Below are positions 33,516-42,444 of a DNA stretch of 64,000 nucleotides, piece after piece. Numbering within the stretch: the first letter of the stretch is position 1; each line of letters begins with the position of its first letter. Source of the DNA: Rhodanobacteraceae bacterium (GTDB lineage Bacteria; Pseudomonadota; Gammaproteobacteria; Xanthomonadales; SZUA-5). The stretch covers positions 18,287 through 82,286 of the forward strand of contig JADKFD010000013.1 of the NCBI GenBank assembly GCA_016717705.1. The letters are read 5' to 3'. The notes beneath the pieces are model-generated. The model saw only the letters and a list, made by a program, of their open reading frames with translations. It did no database searches and had not been told where the DNA came from. The position numbers and the translations under genes are program-made.

Positions 33516-34574
33516 ATGGCCACCTTCAAGCCCAGCTGGCTACTGTACGGTGCGACCGGATACACCGGCAGGCTGGTGGCGGCAGCTGCCAGCGCGCGTG
33601 GCCACAATGTGATTCTCGCCGGGCGCGACTCCGCAAGCTTGGGCAAGCTGGCGGCGGAACTGGGCGTGTCCTTTCGCGTCTTCGACATGGCCGAGCGCAA
33701 TACCATCGACAAGGGCATGAGCGGCGTGCGCCTGGTGCTCAATTGCGCCGGGCCGTTTTCGCTGACGGCGTCGACGCTGGCCCAGGCCAGCCTGCGTACC
33801 GGCGCGCACTATCTGGATATTGCCGGCGAGATCGCCGACCACCGGGTTCTGCAGCGCCTCGACGAGCGCGCGCGCGAAGCCGGCGTGATGCTGTTGCCGG
33901 GCGTCGGTTTCGGCATCCTTCCGAGTGATTGCCTGGCACTCTTCCTCAAGGAGAAACTGCCCGACGCGGTGACCCTGACGCTGGCCTTTTGCGCCGGTGT
34001 CAGCGCCTCGCATGGCACCCTGGCCACCTTGCTGGAAAGCTTGCAGCAGAGCGGTTTTGTGCGCCGCAACGGGCAACTGGTGGCGGCCGAACCGGCCAGC
34101 GAATCGCGCACCATCGATTTTGGGCCGGGCGGCGAAAAGCGTGCGGTGCTGTTTCCGTGGCGCGCCGACGTGCTCAGCGCCGGCCTGTCGACCGAGATTC
34201 CCCACATTCAGAGCTACGCTGCCGTGCCGGTCGTGCTGCGCCTGATTCTGAAGAACCGGTCGCGCTTCGAGTCCGGTTTCCTGCGCACCTTGCTGCAGCG
34301 CTGGGTGGCGCGCGTGCCGGATGGTCCAAAGCCCGCCGCCCGCAGCAAACGCAAGAGCTGGCTCTACGGCGAAGTGGTCAATGAAATCGGTACTCGCGTA
34401 CGCGCGGTGGTGGAAGGGCCAGATCCCTACGATTTCACCGTCCTGGCAGCGCTGGCGGCAGTCGAACGCAGCCTGTCGGGGCAGATGCCCGACGGTTTCG
34501 CGACCCCGGCGCAGCTACTCGGCAGCGCGCCGTTGAGCACGCTGCCGGGGGTGAGCGTGCGGGTGTTGAGCTAG
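33516..34574 (+). CDS. Saccharopine-reductase-like / trans-acting enoyl reductase family protein
   Basis: A 352-aa Rossmann protein. The NAD(P)-binding motif is WLLYGATGYTGRLVAAAA at the N-terminus. LVLNCAGPFSLTASTLAQAS (about residues 74-93), GAHYLDIAGE (about 97-106) and LLPGVGFGILPSDCLALFL (about 130-148) are typical of the saccharopine-dehydrogenase-like family, which includes mycobacterial trans-acting enoyl reductases. The substrate is not readable from sequence. It starts 2-5 bases after the M20 peptidase stop, so the two are likely co-transcribed. Confidence 0.85.
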   Translation: MATFKPSWLLYGATGYTGRLVAAAASARGHNVILAGRDSASLGKLAAELGVSFRVFDMAERNTIDKGMSGVRLVLNCAGPFSLTASTLAQASLRTGAHYLDIAGEIADHRVLQRLDERAREAGVMLLPGVGFGILPSDCLALFLKEKLPDAVTLTLAFCAGVSASHGTLATLLESLQQSGFVRRNGQLVAAEPASESRTIDFGPGGEKRAVLFPWRADVLSAGLSTEIPHIQSYAAVPVVLRLILKNRSRFESGFLRTLLQRWVARVPDGPKPAARSKRKSWLYGEVVNEIGTRVRAVVEGPDPYDFTVLAALAAVERSLSGQMPDGFATPAQLLGSAPLSTLPGVSVRVLS

Positions 34575-34627
34575 GCAAGCCGGGAACGCCGAGCCCCAGC
34601 TCGGCGCGCCCGGCCAGACGGGACCCG

Positions 34628-34981
34628 TCAGTAATAGAAGCGCTCTTCGACGATCTGGCCATCCTTGACCGTGTACACGCCGACTTCGTCCATCTGTGTG
34701 CGTTCGCCGGTGGGCTTGAAGGTCACGTCGATGACGAAGCGCACCGCGAACTGATCGCCATTTACGTAGGGGCCGAAGGACTCGGAGGAATGCACTTCGT
34801 GGTTGTCGTACCACCATTGCCCCTTCGCTTTCACCGCATCGGTGCCGCGCACTTCGGCCATCGGACCTTCCATCGCCTCGCGGCTGACGATGTCGGGTGA
34901 GTTGAAGCGGGCTGCGGCCTCATCATGCTGGCCGGCCTTGAGCATTTCGGTAAAAGCGGCTGCGAGTTCCTTGGTGTTCAT
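34628..34981 (-). CDS. SnoaL-like / NTF2-fold protein
   Basis: A 117-aa small soluble protein. The N-terminal TKELAAAFTEMLKAGQHDEAAARF and the C-terminal VGVYTVKDGQIVEERFYY match the alpha+beta barrel of SnoaL-like/NTF2 proteins. No catalytic residues can be assigned. It is often annotated as a nuclear transport factor 2 family protein. It is a monocistronic gene with a REP-family-3 repeat upstream. Confidence 0.8.
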   Translation of the reverse strand: MNTKELAAAFTEMLKAGQHDEAAARFNSPDIVSREAMEGPMAEVRGTDAVKAKGQWWYDNHEVHSSESFGPYVNGDQFAVRFVIDVTFKPTGERTQMDEVGVYTVKDGQIVEERFYY

Positions 34982-35095
34982 GCTGGTCTCCGGGATCTGG
35001 CTGGCGGCGAAGAGCCGACGCCGCGAAGACTAGTCCCGATTGATTGCAGGTGAATGCATCGAAATGCATTGCCATGCCAGCGTAGTGGCGGGAGC

Positions 35096-35183
35096 GTAGC
35101 CCGGTGTACGCGGCTTCATCGCGTTCACCGGGTGCTTGCCGCAAGTTCCCGCCGGTGAATCGCTGCGCGATACATCGGCCTAC
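35096..35183. repeat. REP-family-3 element (copy 2)
   Basis: It begins GTAGCCCGGTGTACGCGG and ends ATACATCGGCCTAC. It is the inverted-orientation partner of the copy at 19172-19256, with only a few substitutions. Confidence 0.85.
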
Positions 35184-35217
35184 CAGAGCCCGCTCGGAAT
35201 TGAATCGCTGCGTCGGT

Positions 35218-36612
35218 CTACTTGGCTGTCGCCACCGGCCCGAACACCGGACCGGCCTGCGCGGCGAGGTAGGCCATGGCGGCATAGGCGGCGACGTTCT
35301 GGTCGAGGTCGGCGGCGTTGATCTTGTCGATCGTATCGGCAGACGTGTGGTGGTAATCGAAATACTGGCTGCCGTCTTGATTCAGGCCGAGGATCGGCAT
35401 GCCCAGATCGCGCATCGCGGAGAAATCGGCGCCGCCGCCGGCCAGGTTGTCGCCGCGCTCGATGCCCAGTGGCGCGAGCACGCTGTGGATCTGCTCGATG
35501 ATCGGCAGTGCCGCTGCGGATACACGCGAGGACAGTTGGTAAATGCGGCCGGCGCCGAAATCGGATTCGGCGCCCAGCACGTGCCGGGCCACCTGGTCGG
35601 CATGATCCAGACCGTACTGCTTGCCGCCAAAGACGCCCTGCTCCTCGTTGGCAAAAGCGATCACTCGAATGGTGCGCCGCGGTGGCGCGTCCATGCGACC
35701 GATCAAGGCGCCCGCCATCATGGTGATGGCGATGCCCGCGCCGTCGTCGATGGCGCCGGTGCCCAGATCCCAGGAGTCCAGGTGACCACCGATGGCGACA
35801 ATTTCGTCGGGGAACTCCCGGCCGGGAATCTCGCCGATGACATTGGCCGAGGTGTATTCGCCTTTGCGTGTGCGGCTGCCCAGCTCCAGCTTCACCTCGA
35901 CGGGCTGGCCGGAGGTCAGCGCCTGCTCCAGACCATCGGCATCGGCGTTCGCCAGTGCCGCCGCCGGGATGCGTGTCAGCATGTTGTCGTACTTCATCAT
36001 GCCGGTGTGCGGCGTGGACGCCTTCTCGTCGGTACCGATCGAGCGGATCAGCACCGCGCTGGCACCGGCGCGCGCGGCGAACACCGCGCCCTGCACGCGC
36101 GCGATCACCGCCGGACCATAGCCGCCGCCGTCGCGTGCCCGCTGCATGCGGTTGGCGACATAGGCGATCTTGCCGCGCAATGATCCCGGTTCGGCGTGCT
36201 CGAGTTCGGCTGCATTCTCGAAGCGGACGACGACGCCACGGATGCCGCCCTTGGGTGTACCGATGCTGCCGCCGAGCGCGGCGATGTTCAGCGGTTGCGG
36301 CGTCGGCGACAGGATGCCCGCGCTCTCGAAGCCACGCTCCCACACCGGAAACTTCACCGGCTGCAGGTACACGCGTGTGTATCCCAGCTGCTTGAATTTG
36401 GCGACCGCCCAGGCCACGCCCTTCGCATCGTTGGCGCTGCCGGCCATGCGGTGACCGACTTCGGTGGTCAGCGATTCGACGACCGCATAGGCGCCGGAGC
36501 CCTTGAGCGCCGCATCGCGCAGTTCACTTGCGCGGGCCAGATCGGCATCGGTCAGTGGACCGGCGGCGGCGACACCGCTCGACAACAGCAACAGCAGGCA
36601 ACGAGTCAGCAC
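35218..36612 (-). CDS. M28 family zinc aminopeptidase, secreted
   Basis: About 464 residues. I start it at GTG 36612, which gives a signal peptide (RCLLLLLSSGVAAAG); longer upstream ATG frames would translate through the flanking gene. Metal motifs: GGHLDSWDLGTGAIDDGAG (His, Asp), FANEEQGVFGG (Glu-Glu), AESDFGAG (Asp), and FDYHHTSADT (His). Before them a PA-like segment (GYGPAVIARVQGAVFAARAG) is visible. It is an exported aminopeptidase/dipeptidase of the PSMA/Q family. The GTG start is my best estimate and lacks a strong ribosome site. Confidence 0.88.
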   Translation of the reverse strand: MLTRCLLLLLSSGVAAAGPLTDADLARASELRDAALKGSGAYAVVESLTTEVGHRMAGSANDAKGVAWAVAKFKQLGYTRVYLQPVKFPVWERGFESAGILSPTPQPLNIAALGGSIGTPKGGIRGVVVRFENAAELEHAEPGSLRGKIAYVANRMQRARDGGGYGPAVIARVQGAVFAARAGASAVLIRSIGTDEKASTPHTGMMKYDNMLTRIPAAALANADADGLEQALTSGQPVEVKLELGSRTRKGEYTSANVIGEIPGREFPDEIVAIGGHLDSWDLGTGAIDDGAGIAITMMAGALIGRMDAPPRRTIRVIAFANEEQGVFGGKQYGLDHADQVARHVLGAESDFGAGRIYQLSSRVSAAALPIIEQIHSVLAPLGIERGDNLAGGGADFSAMRDLGMPILGLNQDGSQYFDYHHTSADTIDKINAADLDQNVAAYAAMAYLAAQAGPVFGPVATAK

Positions 36613-36664
36613 TGGGCATATTCCGGGCGCAAGGCGAGGGCAGGAGGTTAGCCGCTCGCGAGCC

Positions 36665-37559
36665 TCATGGTTGCCACAGCTTGTAAAGATCGAGGCGTCG
36701 ATCCGCCAGGTTGCGCACGGTTCCGCGCTCGCGGGCATCCAGCAGCGCCGCCAGATCGAGATCGGCGAACACCACCACCTCGCTGTCCGGCGCCGCTTCG
36801 GCGGCAATGCCATCGCGGGCGAACATCAGGTCGCAGGGAGTCAGGATGCAGCTTTGCGCGTACTGGATATCCATGTTGAGCACGCGCGGCAGATGGCCGA
36901 CGGTGCCGGCCAGCACGGCGTAGATCTGGTTCTCGATGCAGCGCGCCTGGCAACTGTAGCGTACGCGCAAGTAGCCTTGGCGCTCATCGGTGCAGAAGGG
37001 CACGAACAGCAACAGCGCGCCTTGATCGGTCAGATGCCGGACCAGTTCCGGGAACTCGGCGTCGTAGCAGATGGCGATGCCGATCGGCCCGCAATCGGTC
37101 GCGATCACGTTGGCATCGTCGCCGCCACTGACGGCCCAGATCTCGCGCTCGCTGGGCGTCACGTGAAGCTTGCTGCGGTGTTCGATGCGGCCGTCGCGAT
37201 GGTAGATGCCGGCCAGATTGCGCACCGAGCCATCGCTCAAGCCGCGCGGAAACGCGCCGCCGATGATGTTGACGCGATGGCGCTGGGCCAGTTCGCTGAA
37301 CAAGCGGTCGATGGCACCGGCGTGGGTTGCCATCGTGCGCATCGCCTCCTTCGCATCCAGTCGCCGCGGCGCCGAGCGACAGCAGTTCCAGCGCCATGAA
37401 CTCGGGGAAACAGACAAAATCGCAGGCGTAGTCGCCGGCGACGCCGACGAAATAACGCAGGCGATCGGCAAGAGCCTCGAATCCGCTGCACGCCTGCATG
37501 CGGTATTGCACCGCCATCACGCGCACACGTGACTTGGGAAGTGAGGGCTGCGCGAGCAT
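36665..37559 (-). CDS. Carbon-nitrogen hydrolase (nitrilase superfamily), frameshifted near 37367
   Basis: About 297 residues in two frames. The first, from ATG 37559, reads RVRVMAVQYRMQACSGFEAL up to FVCFPEFMALELLSLGAA, with the catalytic Glu in CFPEFM. The second (about 37365 down to 36665) has the Lys in EHRSKLHVTPSE and the Cys in GIAICYDAEFPELV. One extra base in GCGGCGC accounts for the shift. All three catalytic residues (E, K, C) are present. Substrate unknown; it probably hydrolyses an amide or nitrile. It is divergent from the anchored hydrolase at 37.8 kb. Confidence 0.82.
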
Positions 37560-37789
37560 GCTGATCTGTACAAATGCGGGTGGGGGCGATTCTAGCGTGG
37601 CGCCGATGAGTCCCGGACTCGGCTGCCCGTGCGCTTGTTCGCGCAACGAAAATGCTGCGAGGCAAGGTCGTGCCCAATCAAGGCTCGCACAGGGCGCGGT
37701 CCTGTTCCGAATTTGGCGGGCACGGCAATCGTATGCTATCCGCGTGCTGTCCACCCGGATCATCGCCGCTCCGCGGCAAAGGAGCTCCG

Positions 37790-38923
37790 TTGTATCGCAA
37801 CGCGCTGATTTTCCTCGTTATCGCGCTGGTGCTGGTGTTCATGCTGCCGACGCCGGGCAAGAAGGAGATCCCGGCTGGCGCCGAGGATGTCTGCCACGGT
37901 CCGCGCCTGACCACGGTGCAGGAACGCAACGCCGCGATGGAAGCGGGATACGCCATCCATCCGATTTACGGTTGTATCGAGCAGCAGTCCTTCGACACGA
38001 TGGAAGCGCAGCGCCTGGCCTCGGAACAGGCGCAAGCGCAGCGGGTGAGTGCTGAAAGGGCACAGATGGCGACAGCCGGAAGCGGCGGGTTCGCGCAGGC
38101 GCGCCACGGCTTCACGACCGCGATCGTGGAGCGGGACGCCGCCAGGCTGCCGCTTCCGACACCGCCACCGCACCTGTTCGTGCGCAGCGACTACAGGAAC
38201 CCGCAGAACACCACGCTGACCGGCTACATGTCGCCCGATCCCGCAGATGGAAAGCGGCATCCGGCGATCATCTGGCTGACCGGCGGTGACACCAATTCCC
38301 TCGACGATTTCTGGACGCCCGGTCCGGACTCGAACGACCAGACGGCGCGCGCCTTCCGCGAAGCCGGGGTGATCATGGTGTTCGTGACCTTGCGCGGCGG
38401 CAATGGCCATCGTAGCCAGCGTGAGTGGTTTCTCGGCGAAGTGGACGACGTGCTGGCGGCAGCCACGCAACTGGCGCAGATCGCTTATGTCGACCCGGGG
38501 CAGATTTATCTGGGCGGGCACAGCACCGGCGGCACGCTGGCGCTGCTGGTCGCCGCGACCGGCCGCCACTTCAAGGCCGTGTTCGCCTTGGGGCCGGTGG
38601 CGGGCGTCGACAGTTATCCGCGGGAGATCGTGCCGGTCGATTTTTCGGCATACGATCCGATGGAACTGAAATTGCGCTCGCCGATCCACTGGCTGGGCGA
38701 CATCGAGCAGCCGACCTACCTCATCGAAGGGACGACGAGCCCGTCCAACAGCGCCGATCTGGACCAGTTGTGCAAGCGCAGCCGCAATCCCGATGTGCAC
38801 TGCCTGCGAGTGGCCGGCGCCGATCATTTCAGCGTGATCCGACGCGCGACGAAGGTGATTGCGGCGCAGATCGCGGGCAGTCCCGAGGCTTTGTCACTCG
38901 ACGCGAAGGACATGACGCCGTAG
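37790..38923 (+). CDS. Membrane-anchored alpha/beta hydrolase
   Basis: A 377-aa protein started at TTG 37790, which follows AAAGGAGCTCCG; the longer frame upstream has no leader and basic, unconserved sequence. An N-terminal TM helix (ALIFLVIALVLVFMLP) is followed by a periplasmic domain. The hydrolase core has PAIIWLTGGDTNSLDD (oxyanion strand), nucleophile GGHSTGGTLALL, and the His in RVAGADHFSVIRR. It resembles prolyl-oligopeptidase/dienelactone-hydrolase-like enzymes. Its TAG stop (38921) lies in the GTAG foot of a REP repeat. Confidence 0.82.
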   Translation: MYRNALIFLVIALVLVFMLPTPGKKEIPAGAEDVCHGPRLTTVQERNAAMEAGYAIHPIYGCIEQQSFDTMEAQRLASEQAQAQRVSAERAQMATAGSGGFAQARHGFTTAIVERDAARLPLPTPPPHLFVRSDYRNPQNTTLTGYMSPDPADGKRHPAIIWLTGGDTNSLDDFWTPGPDSNDQTARAFREAGVIMVFVTLRGGNGHRSQREWFLGEVDDVLAAATQLAQIAYVDPGQIYLGGHSTGGTLALLVAATGRHFKAVFALGPVAGVDSYPREIVPVDFSAYDPMELKLRSPIHWLGDIEQPTYLIEGTTSPSNSADLDQLCKRSRNPDVHCLRVAGADHFSVIRRATKVIAAQIAGSPEALSLDAKDMTP

Positions 38924-38954
38924 GTCAGGTTGTCCTGCGGGCAAGCTGACCTAC
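38920..38954. repeat. REP-family-1 short palindrome overlapping a stop codon
   Basis: GTAGGTCAGGTTGTCC pairs with its reverse-complement GCAAGCTGACCTAC. The TAG at 38921-38923 ends the anchored hydrolase gene. Confidence 0.7.
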
Positions 38955-39009
38955 GCGCAACCCCTCCGCTTGCGCCATCATCAATTCTCGACCTTCTGGA
39001 GCGACGCCG

Positions 39010-40095
39010 ATGCGTGTGAGCCTGAGTCAGTCCCGACTGGATGAGGCCGTCGCTGCCGGCGTGCTGGACGCCGACCGTGCCAACGCGCTGTGGGCCTTCC
39101 TGACGCAGGCGCAGGGCGAACACGAAACGCCGCGCTTCAAGATGGCGCACCTTCTGTACTACTTCGGCGGGTTGATCGCGATCGGCGCGATCTCGATCTT
39201 CATCACCATCGCCTGGGACGCGATGGGCGCCTGGCCGCTGCTGGTGCTGGGACTCGGCGTGATGCTGCTCGCCTACGCGCTGACGCGGCGCTTCGTCGAG
39301 GTCGAGCGCCAGCCGATTGCCGCCGGCACCATGGCGGCGCTGCTGATCGCGGCGGTGCCGATGGTGGTGTTCGCGGCGCAGCACGTGATGGGTTTCTGGG
39401 CCGGCGAGCAGAGCTATCGCGACTACCACTACTGGATCGACTGGCGTTGGCTGATGATGGAATTTGCCACGCTCGCCGCCGGCGCCGTGGTGCTGTGGCG
39501 CTTCCGGCTGCCGTTCGCAATGCTGCCGATTGCGGTGACGCTGTGGTACATGAGCATGGATTTTGCCGCCTACCTGGCACAGGACAGCGAGGGCTGGTTC
39601 AGCGACTCCGGCTGGAAGCTTCGTGCGACCATCTCGATGGTGTTTGGCCTGGGCATGATCGGCATCGCGCTGTGGATCGAGCTGCGCCAGCACGCTTATT
39701 CCAGCGATCGCCTGGATCGGCGCGACTTCGCGTTCTGGCTCTACGTGGTCGGCGTGCTGACCTTCTGGGGCGGCCTGAGCTCACAGGACTCGGGCTCCGA
39801 GTTCGGCAAGCTGATCTATTGCGCGATCAATATCGGCATGATCCTGATTGGCGCGGCGATCGCACGGCGCGTGTTCACCGTGTTCGGCGCGCTCGGCGTG
39901 ATCGGCTACCTCGGCCACCTGAGCTACACGGTGTTCGAAGACAGCCTGATCTTCACCGGCGTGCTCGGCGCCATGGGCATCGGCATCGTCTTCGTCGGCA
40001 TCTGGTGGAACAAGCGCGAGGCGGCGCTGCACGCGGCCTTGTCGCAGGTGTTGCCGGCGGCGCTCAGACGCGCCATCGAGGCGCGGGAAGGGTGA
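39010..40095 (+). CDS. DUF2157-like multi-pass membrane protein
   Basis: A 361-aa protein. A cytosolic N-terminal segment (about residues 1-45) is followed by about eight or nine TM helices, e.g. LLYYFGGLIAIGAISIFITI, LLVLGLGVMLLAYALTRR, AALLIAAVPMVVFAAQHVM and WLYVVGVLTFWGGL. It resembles DUF2157 proteins (a hydrophobic block after a helical N-terminus). No active-site motif is visible. Function unknown. A REP-family-2 hairpin begins about 55 bases after the stop. Confidence 0.7.
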   Translation: MRVSLSQSRLDEAVAAGVLDADRANALWAFLTQAQGEHETPRFKMAHLLYYFGGLIAIGAISIFITIAWDAMGAWPLLVLGLGVMLLAYALTRRFVEVERQPIAAGTMAALLIAAVPMVVFAAQHVMGFWAGEQSYRDYHYWIDWRWLMMEFATLAAGAVVLWRFRLPFAMLPIAVTLWYMSMDFAAYLAQDSEGWFSDSGWKLRATISMVFGLGMIGIALWIELRQHAYSSDRLDRRDFAFWLYVVGVLTFWGGLSSQDSGSEFGKLIYCAINIGMILIGAAIARRVFTVFGALGVIGYLGHLSYTVFEDSLIFTGVLGAMGIGIVFVGIWWNKREAALHAALSQVLPAALRRAIEAREG

Positions 40096-40150
40096 GGCGA
40101 CGATTGTCGGTTTCGGTTGTCGCTTTTCGGATCGAAGCCAAAGGCAACAG

Positions 40151-40225
40151 CATCGCGCGCGAGCGCGCTCCTACAAGTTCGCCGAAGATCCACGCAGGAA
40201 CTGTAGGAGCGCGCTCGCGCGCGAT
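40151..40225. repeat. REP-family-2 hairpin
   Basis: Left arm 40151-40175 (ATCGCGCGCGAGCGCGCTCC, then TACA) and right arm 40202-40225 are near-perfect reverse complements with a 26-base spacer. The right arm begins TGTAGGAGC, with the GTAG foot. Confidence 0.9.
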
Positions 40226-40238
40226 CGCTGTTCAGCCG

Positions 40239-42257
40239 TCAGAGCGTCACCGCCAATCGCGTGCCCTGATCGATCGCCCGCTTGGCATCCAGCTCACCCG
40301 CGGTATGTGCGCCGCCAATCACGTGTGCTTTCACGCCTGCTGCGATCAACTCGTCGTAGAGCGCGCGATTGGATTCCTGCCCGGCGCAGATCACCACGTT
40401 GTCGACGTCCAGCGCGCGCACGTCCTCGCCGGTGCGGATGCGCAGCCCGCGATCGTCGATGCCTTCGTAGCTGACGCCGCCGATCATCTCGACGCGCGCC
40501 ATCTTCAGCGTCGAGCGGTGCACCCAGCCGGAGGTCTTGTTGAGCTTGTCGCCGAGCTTGCCGGTCGAGCGCTGCAGTAGATAGACCTGCCGCGCGGGAG
40601 CGCCGGGCGCCGGCTTGGCCAGGCCGCCGCGGGTGGCCAGCGTGGCGTCGATACCCCATTGCCGGTACCACGCAGGCGCATCGAGCGTCGGTGAGTGGCC
40701 TTCGTGGGTGAGGAACTCGGCGACGTCGAAGCCGATGCCACCGGCGCCGATGATCGCCACCTTCGCGCCGACCGGCGCGTTGCCGGCGAGCACGTCGACA
40801 TAACTCAGTACCTTGGGATGATCGACGCCGGGGATGGCTGGATGACGTGGCGTTACCCCGGTGGCGACGATGACTTCGTCGAAGCCCCTGAGCGCCGCGG
40901 CATCGACGCGCGTATTCAACCTCACATCGACTCCGAGGCGTTCCAGGCGCACGCGGAAGTAGCGCAGCGTCTCGTAGAACTCCTCCTTGCCGGGGATCTT
41001 CTTGGCCATGTTGAACTGGCCGCCGATCTCGCTGGCGGCGTCGAACACCGTGATCTTGTGGCCGCGTTCGGCCAGTGTGGTTGCAGCAGACAGGCCGGCC
41101 GGACCGGCACCCACCACCGCGAAACGCTTCTTCACGGCCGTCGGCTTCACCACGATCTCGGTCTCATGGCAGGCGCGTGGATTGACCAGGCAGGACGCGC
41201 GGCGGTTCTCGAACACATGGTCGAGGCAAGCCTGGTTGCAGGCGATGCAGGTGTTGATCTCGTCGGCCTTGTTGGCCGCCGCCTTGTTGACCCAGTCGCT
41301 GTCGGCCAGCAGCGGGCGCGCCATCGAGACCATGTCGGCCTGGCCGCTGGCGATGATCTTCTCCGCCACATCCGGCATGTTGATGCGGTTGGTGGTGACC
41401 AGCGGAATCTTCACTTCACGCTTCATGCGCTCGGTGACGAAGGCGAAGGCGGCGCGCGGCACGCTGGTGGCGATGGTGGGGACCCGCGCCTCGTGCCAGC
41501 CGATGCCGGTGTTGAGCAGGGTGGCGCCGGCCGCTTCGATGGCCTTGGCCAGTTGCACGATCTCTTCCCAGGTCTGGCCGTCCTCGACCAGATCGAGCAT
41601 CGACAGGCGGTAGACGATGATGAAATCGCGACCGACTTTCGCACGAATGCGGCGCACGATCTCGGTCGGGAAGCGCATGCGGTTTTCGTAACTGCCGCCC
41701 CATTCATCGCTGCGCTGGTTGGTGCGTTTCACCAGGAACTGGTTGATCAGATAGCCTTCCGAGCCCATCACCTCGACGCCGTCGTAGCCGGCCTCCTGCG
41801 CGTAGGCGGCGGTGCGCACGAAGTCCTCGATGGTATTTTCGACGCCACCCTTGCTCAGTTCGCGCGGCCGGAACGGCGTGATCGGCGACTTGATCCTGGA
41901 TGCCGACACCGACAGCGGGTGATAGCCGTAACGGCCGGCGTGCAGGATCTGCATGGCGATCTTGCCGCCGTGCGCGTGCACCGCCGCGGTGACCTTGCGG
42001 TGGCGCGCGACCTCCCACGGCCACGACAGCTTCGACGCAAACGGCGCCAGCCAGCCATTGATCGACGGCGCGATGCCGCCGGTCACGATCAGCGCGACGC
42101 CACCCGCCGCGCGTTCGCCGAAATAGGCGGCGAGCTTGTCGTAGTCCTTGGCGCGGTCTTCCAGACCCGTGTGCATCGAGCCCATCAGCACGCGGTTGCG
42201 CAGCGTGGTGAAACCCAGATCGAGAGGGGACAAGAGGTGCGGGTAGGGCGAGCTCAT
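40239..42257 (-). CDS. fadH: NADPH-dependent 2,4-dienoyl-CoA reductase
   Basis: A 672-aa flavo-iron-sulfur enzyme of the FadH/OYE type. Start at 42257 (MSSPYPHLLSPLDLGF), where homology begins. The N-terminal TIM barrel carries the FMN site (about residues 1-330). The 4Fe-4S cysteines are in CIACNQACLDHVF and RRASCLVNPRAC (about 332-360). The FAD/NADP domain begins FAVVGAGPAGLSAATTLAERG (about 375). It reduces 2,4-dienoyl-CoA intermediates of unsaturated fatty-acid beta-oxidation in the cytosol. A dienoyl-CoA-isomerase-like gene at 24.9 kb fits the same pathway. Confidence 0.95.
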   Translation of the reverse strand: MSSPYPHLLSPLDLGFTTLRNRVLMGSMHTGLEDRAKDYDKLAAYFGERAAGGVALIVTGGIAPSINGWLAPFASKLSWPWEVARHRKVTAAVHAHGGKIAMQILHAGRYGYHPLSVSASRIKSPITPFRPRELSKGGVENTIEDFVRTAAYAQEAGYDGVEVMGSEGYLINQFLVKRTNQRSDEWGGSYENRMRFPTEIVRRIRAKVGRDFIIVYRLSMLDLVEDGQTWEEIVQLAKAIEAAGATLLNTGIGWHEARVPTIATSVPRAAFAFVTERMKREVKIPLVTTNRINMPDVAEKIIASGQADMVSMARPLLADSDWVNKAAANKADEINTCIACNQACLDHVFENRRASCLVNPRACHETEIVVKPTAVKKRFAVVGAGPAGLSAATTLAERGHKITVFDAASEIGGQFNMAKKIPGKEEFYETLRYFRVRLERLGVDVRLNTRVDAAALRGFDEVIVATGVTPRHPAIPGVDHPKVLSYVDVLAGNAPVGAKVAIIGAGGIGFDVAEFLTHEGHSPTLDAPAWYRQWGIDATLATRGGLAKPAPGAPARQVYLLQRSTGKLGDKLNKTSGWVHRSTLKMARVEMIGGVSYEGIDDRGLRIRTGEDVRALDVDNVVICAGQESNRALYDELIAAGVKAHVIGGAHTAGELDAKRAIDQGTRLAVTL

Positions 42258-42358
42258 CGATCCGGGTTCCGTACGCGTGGGTATGGAGAGGCTGCCTGCG
42301 TGGCGTCGAGTAGGCAAGCGGGGGAGGAGCGGTGTTGGTTGTTGGAGGAATCGAGAAC

Positions 42359-42444
42359 GTAGGTCACGTTGGCCGTGCTCTTTGGCCTACGTGACATCGA
42401 GATCACCATTGTCACGTAGCCCGCAAGCGGGCAACGTGACCTAC
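42359..42444. repeat. REP-family-1 pair overlapping the phoD stop
   Basis: Two palindromes: GTAGGTCACGTTGGCC...CTACGTGAC and GTCACGTAGCCCGC...AACGTGACCTAC. The final CTAC read on the minus strand gives the TAG stop of phoD (42441-42443). Confidence 0.85.
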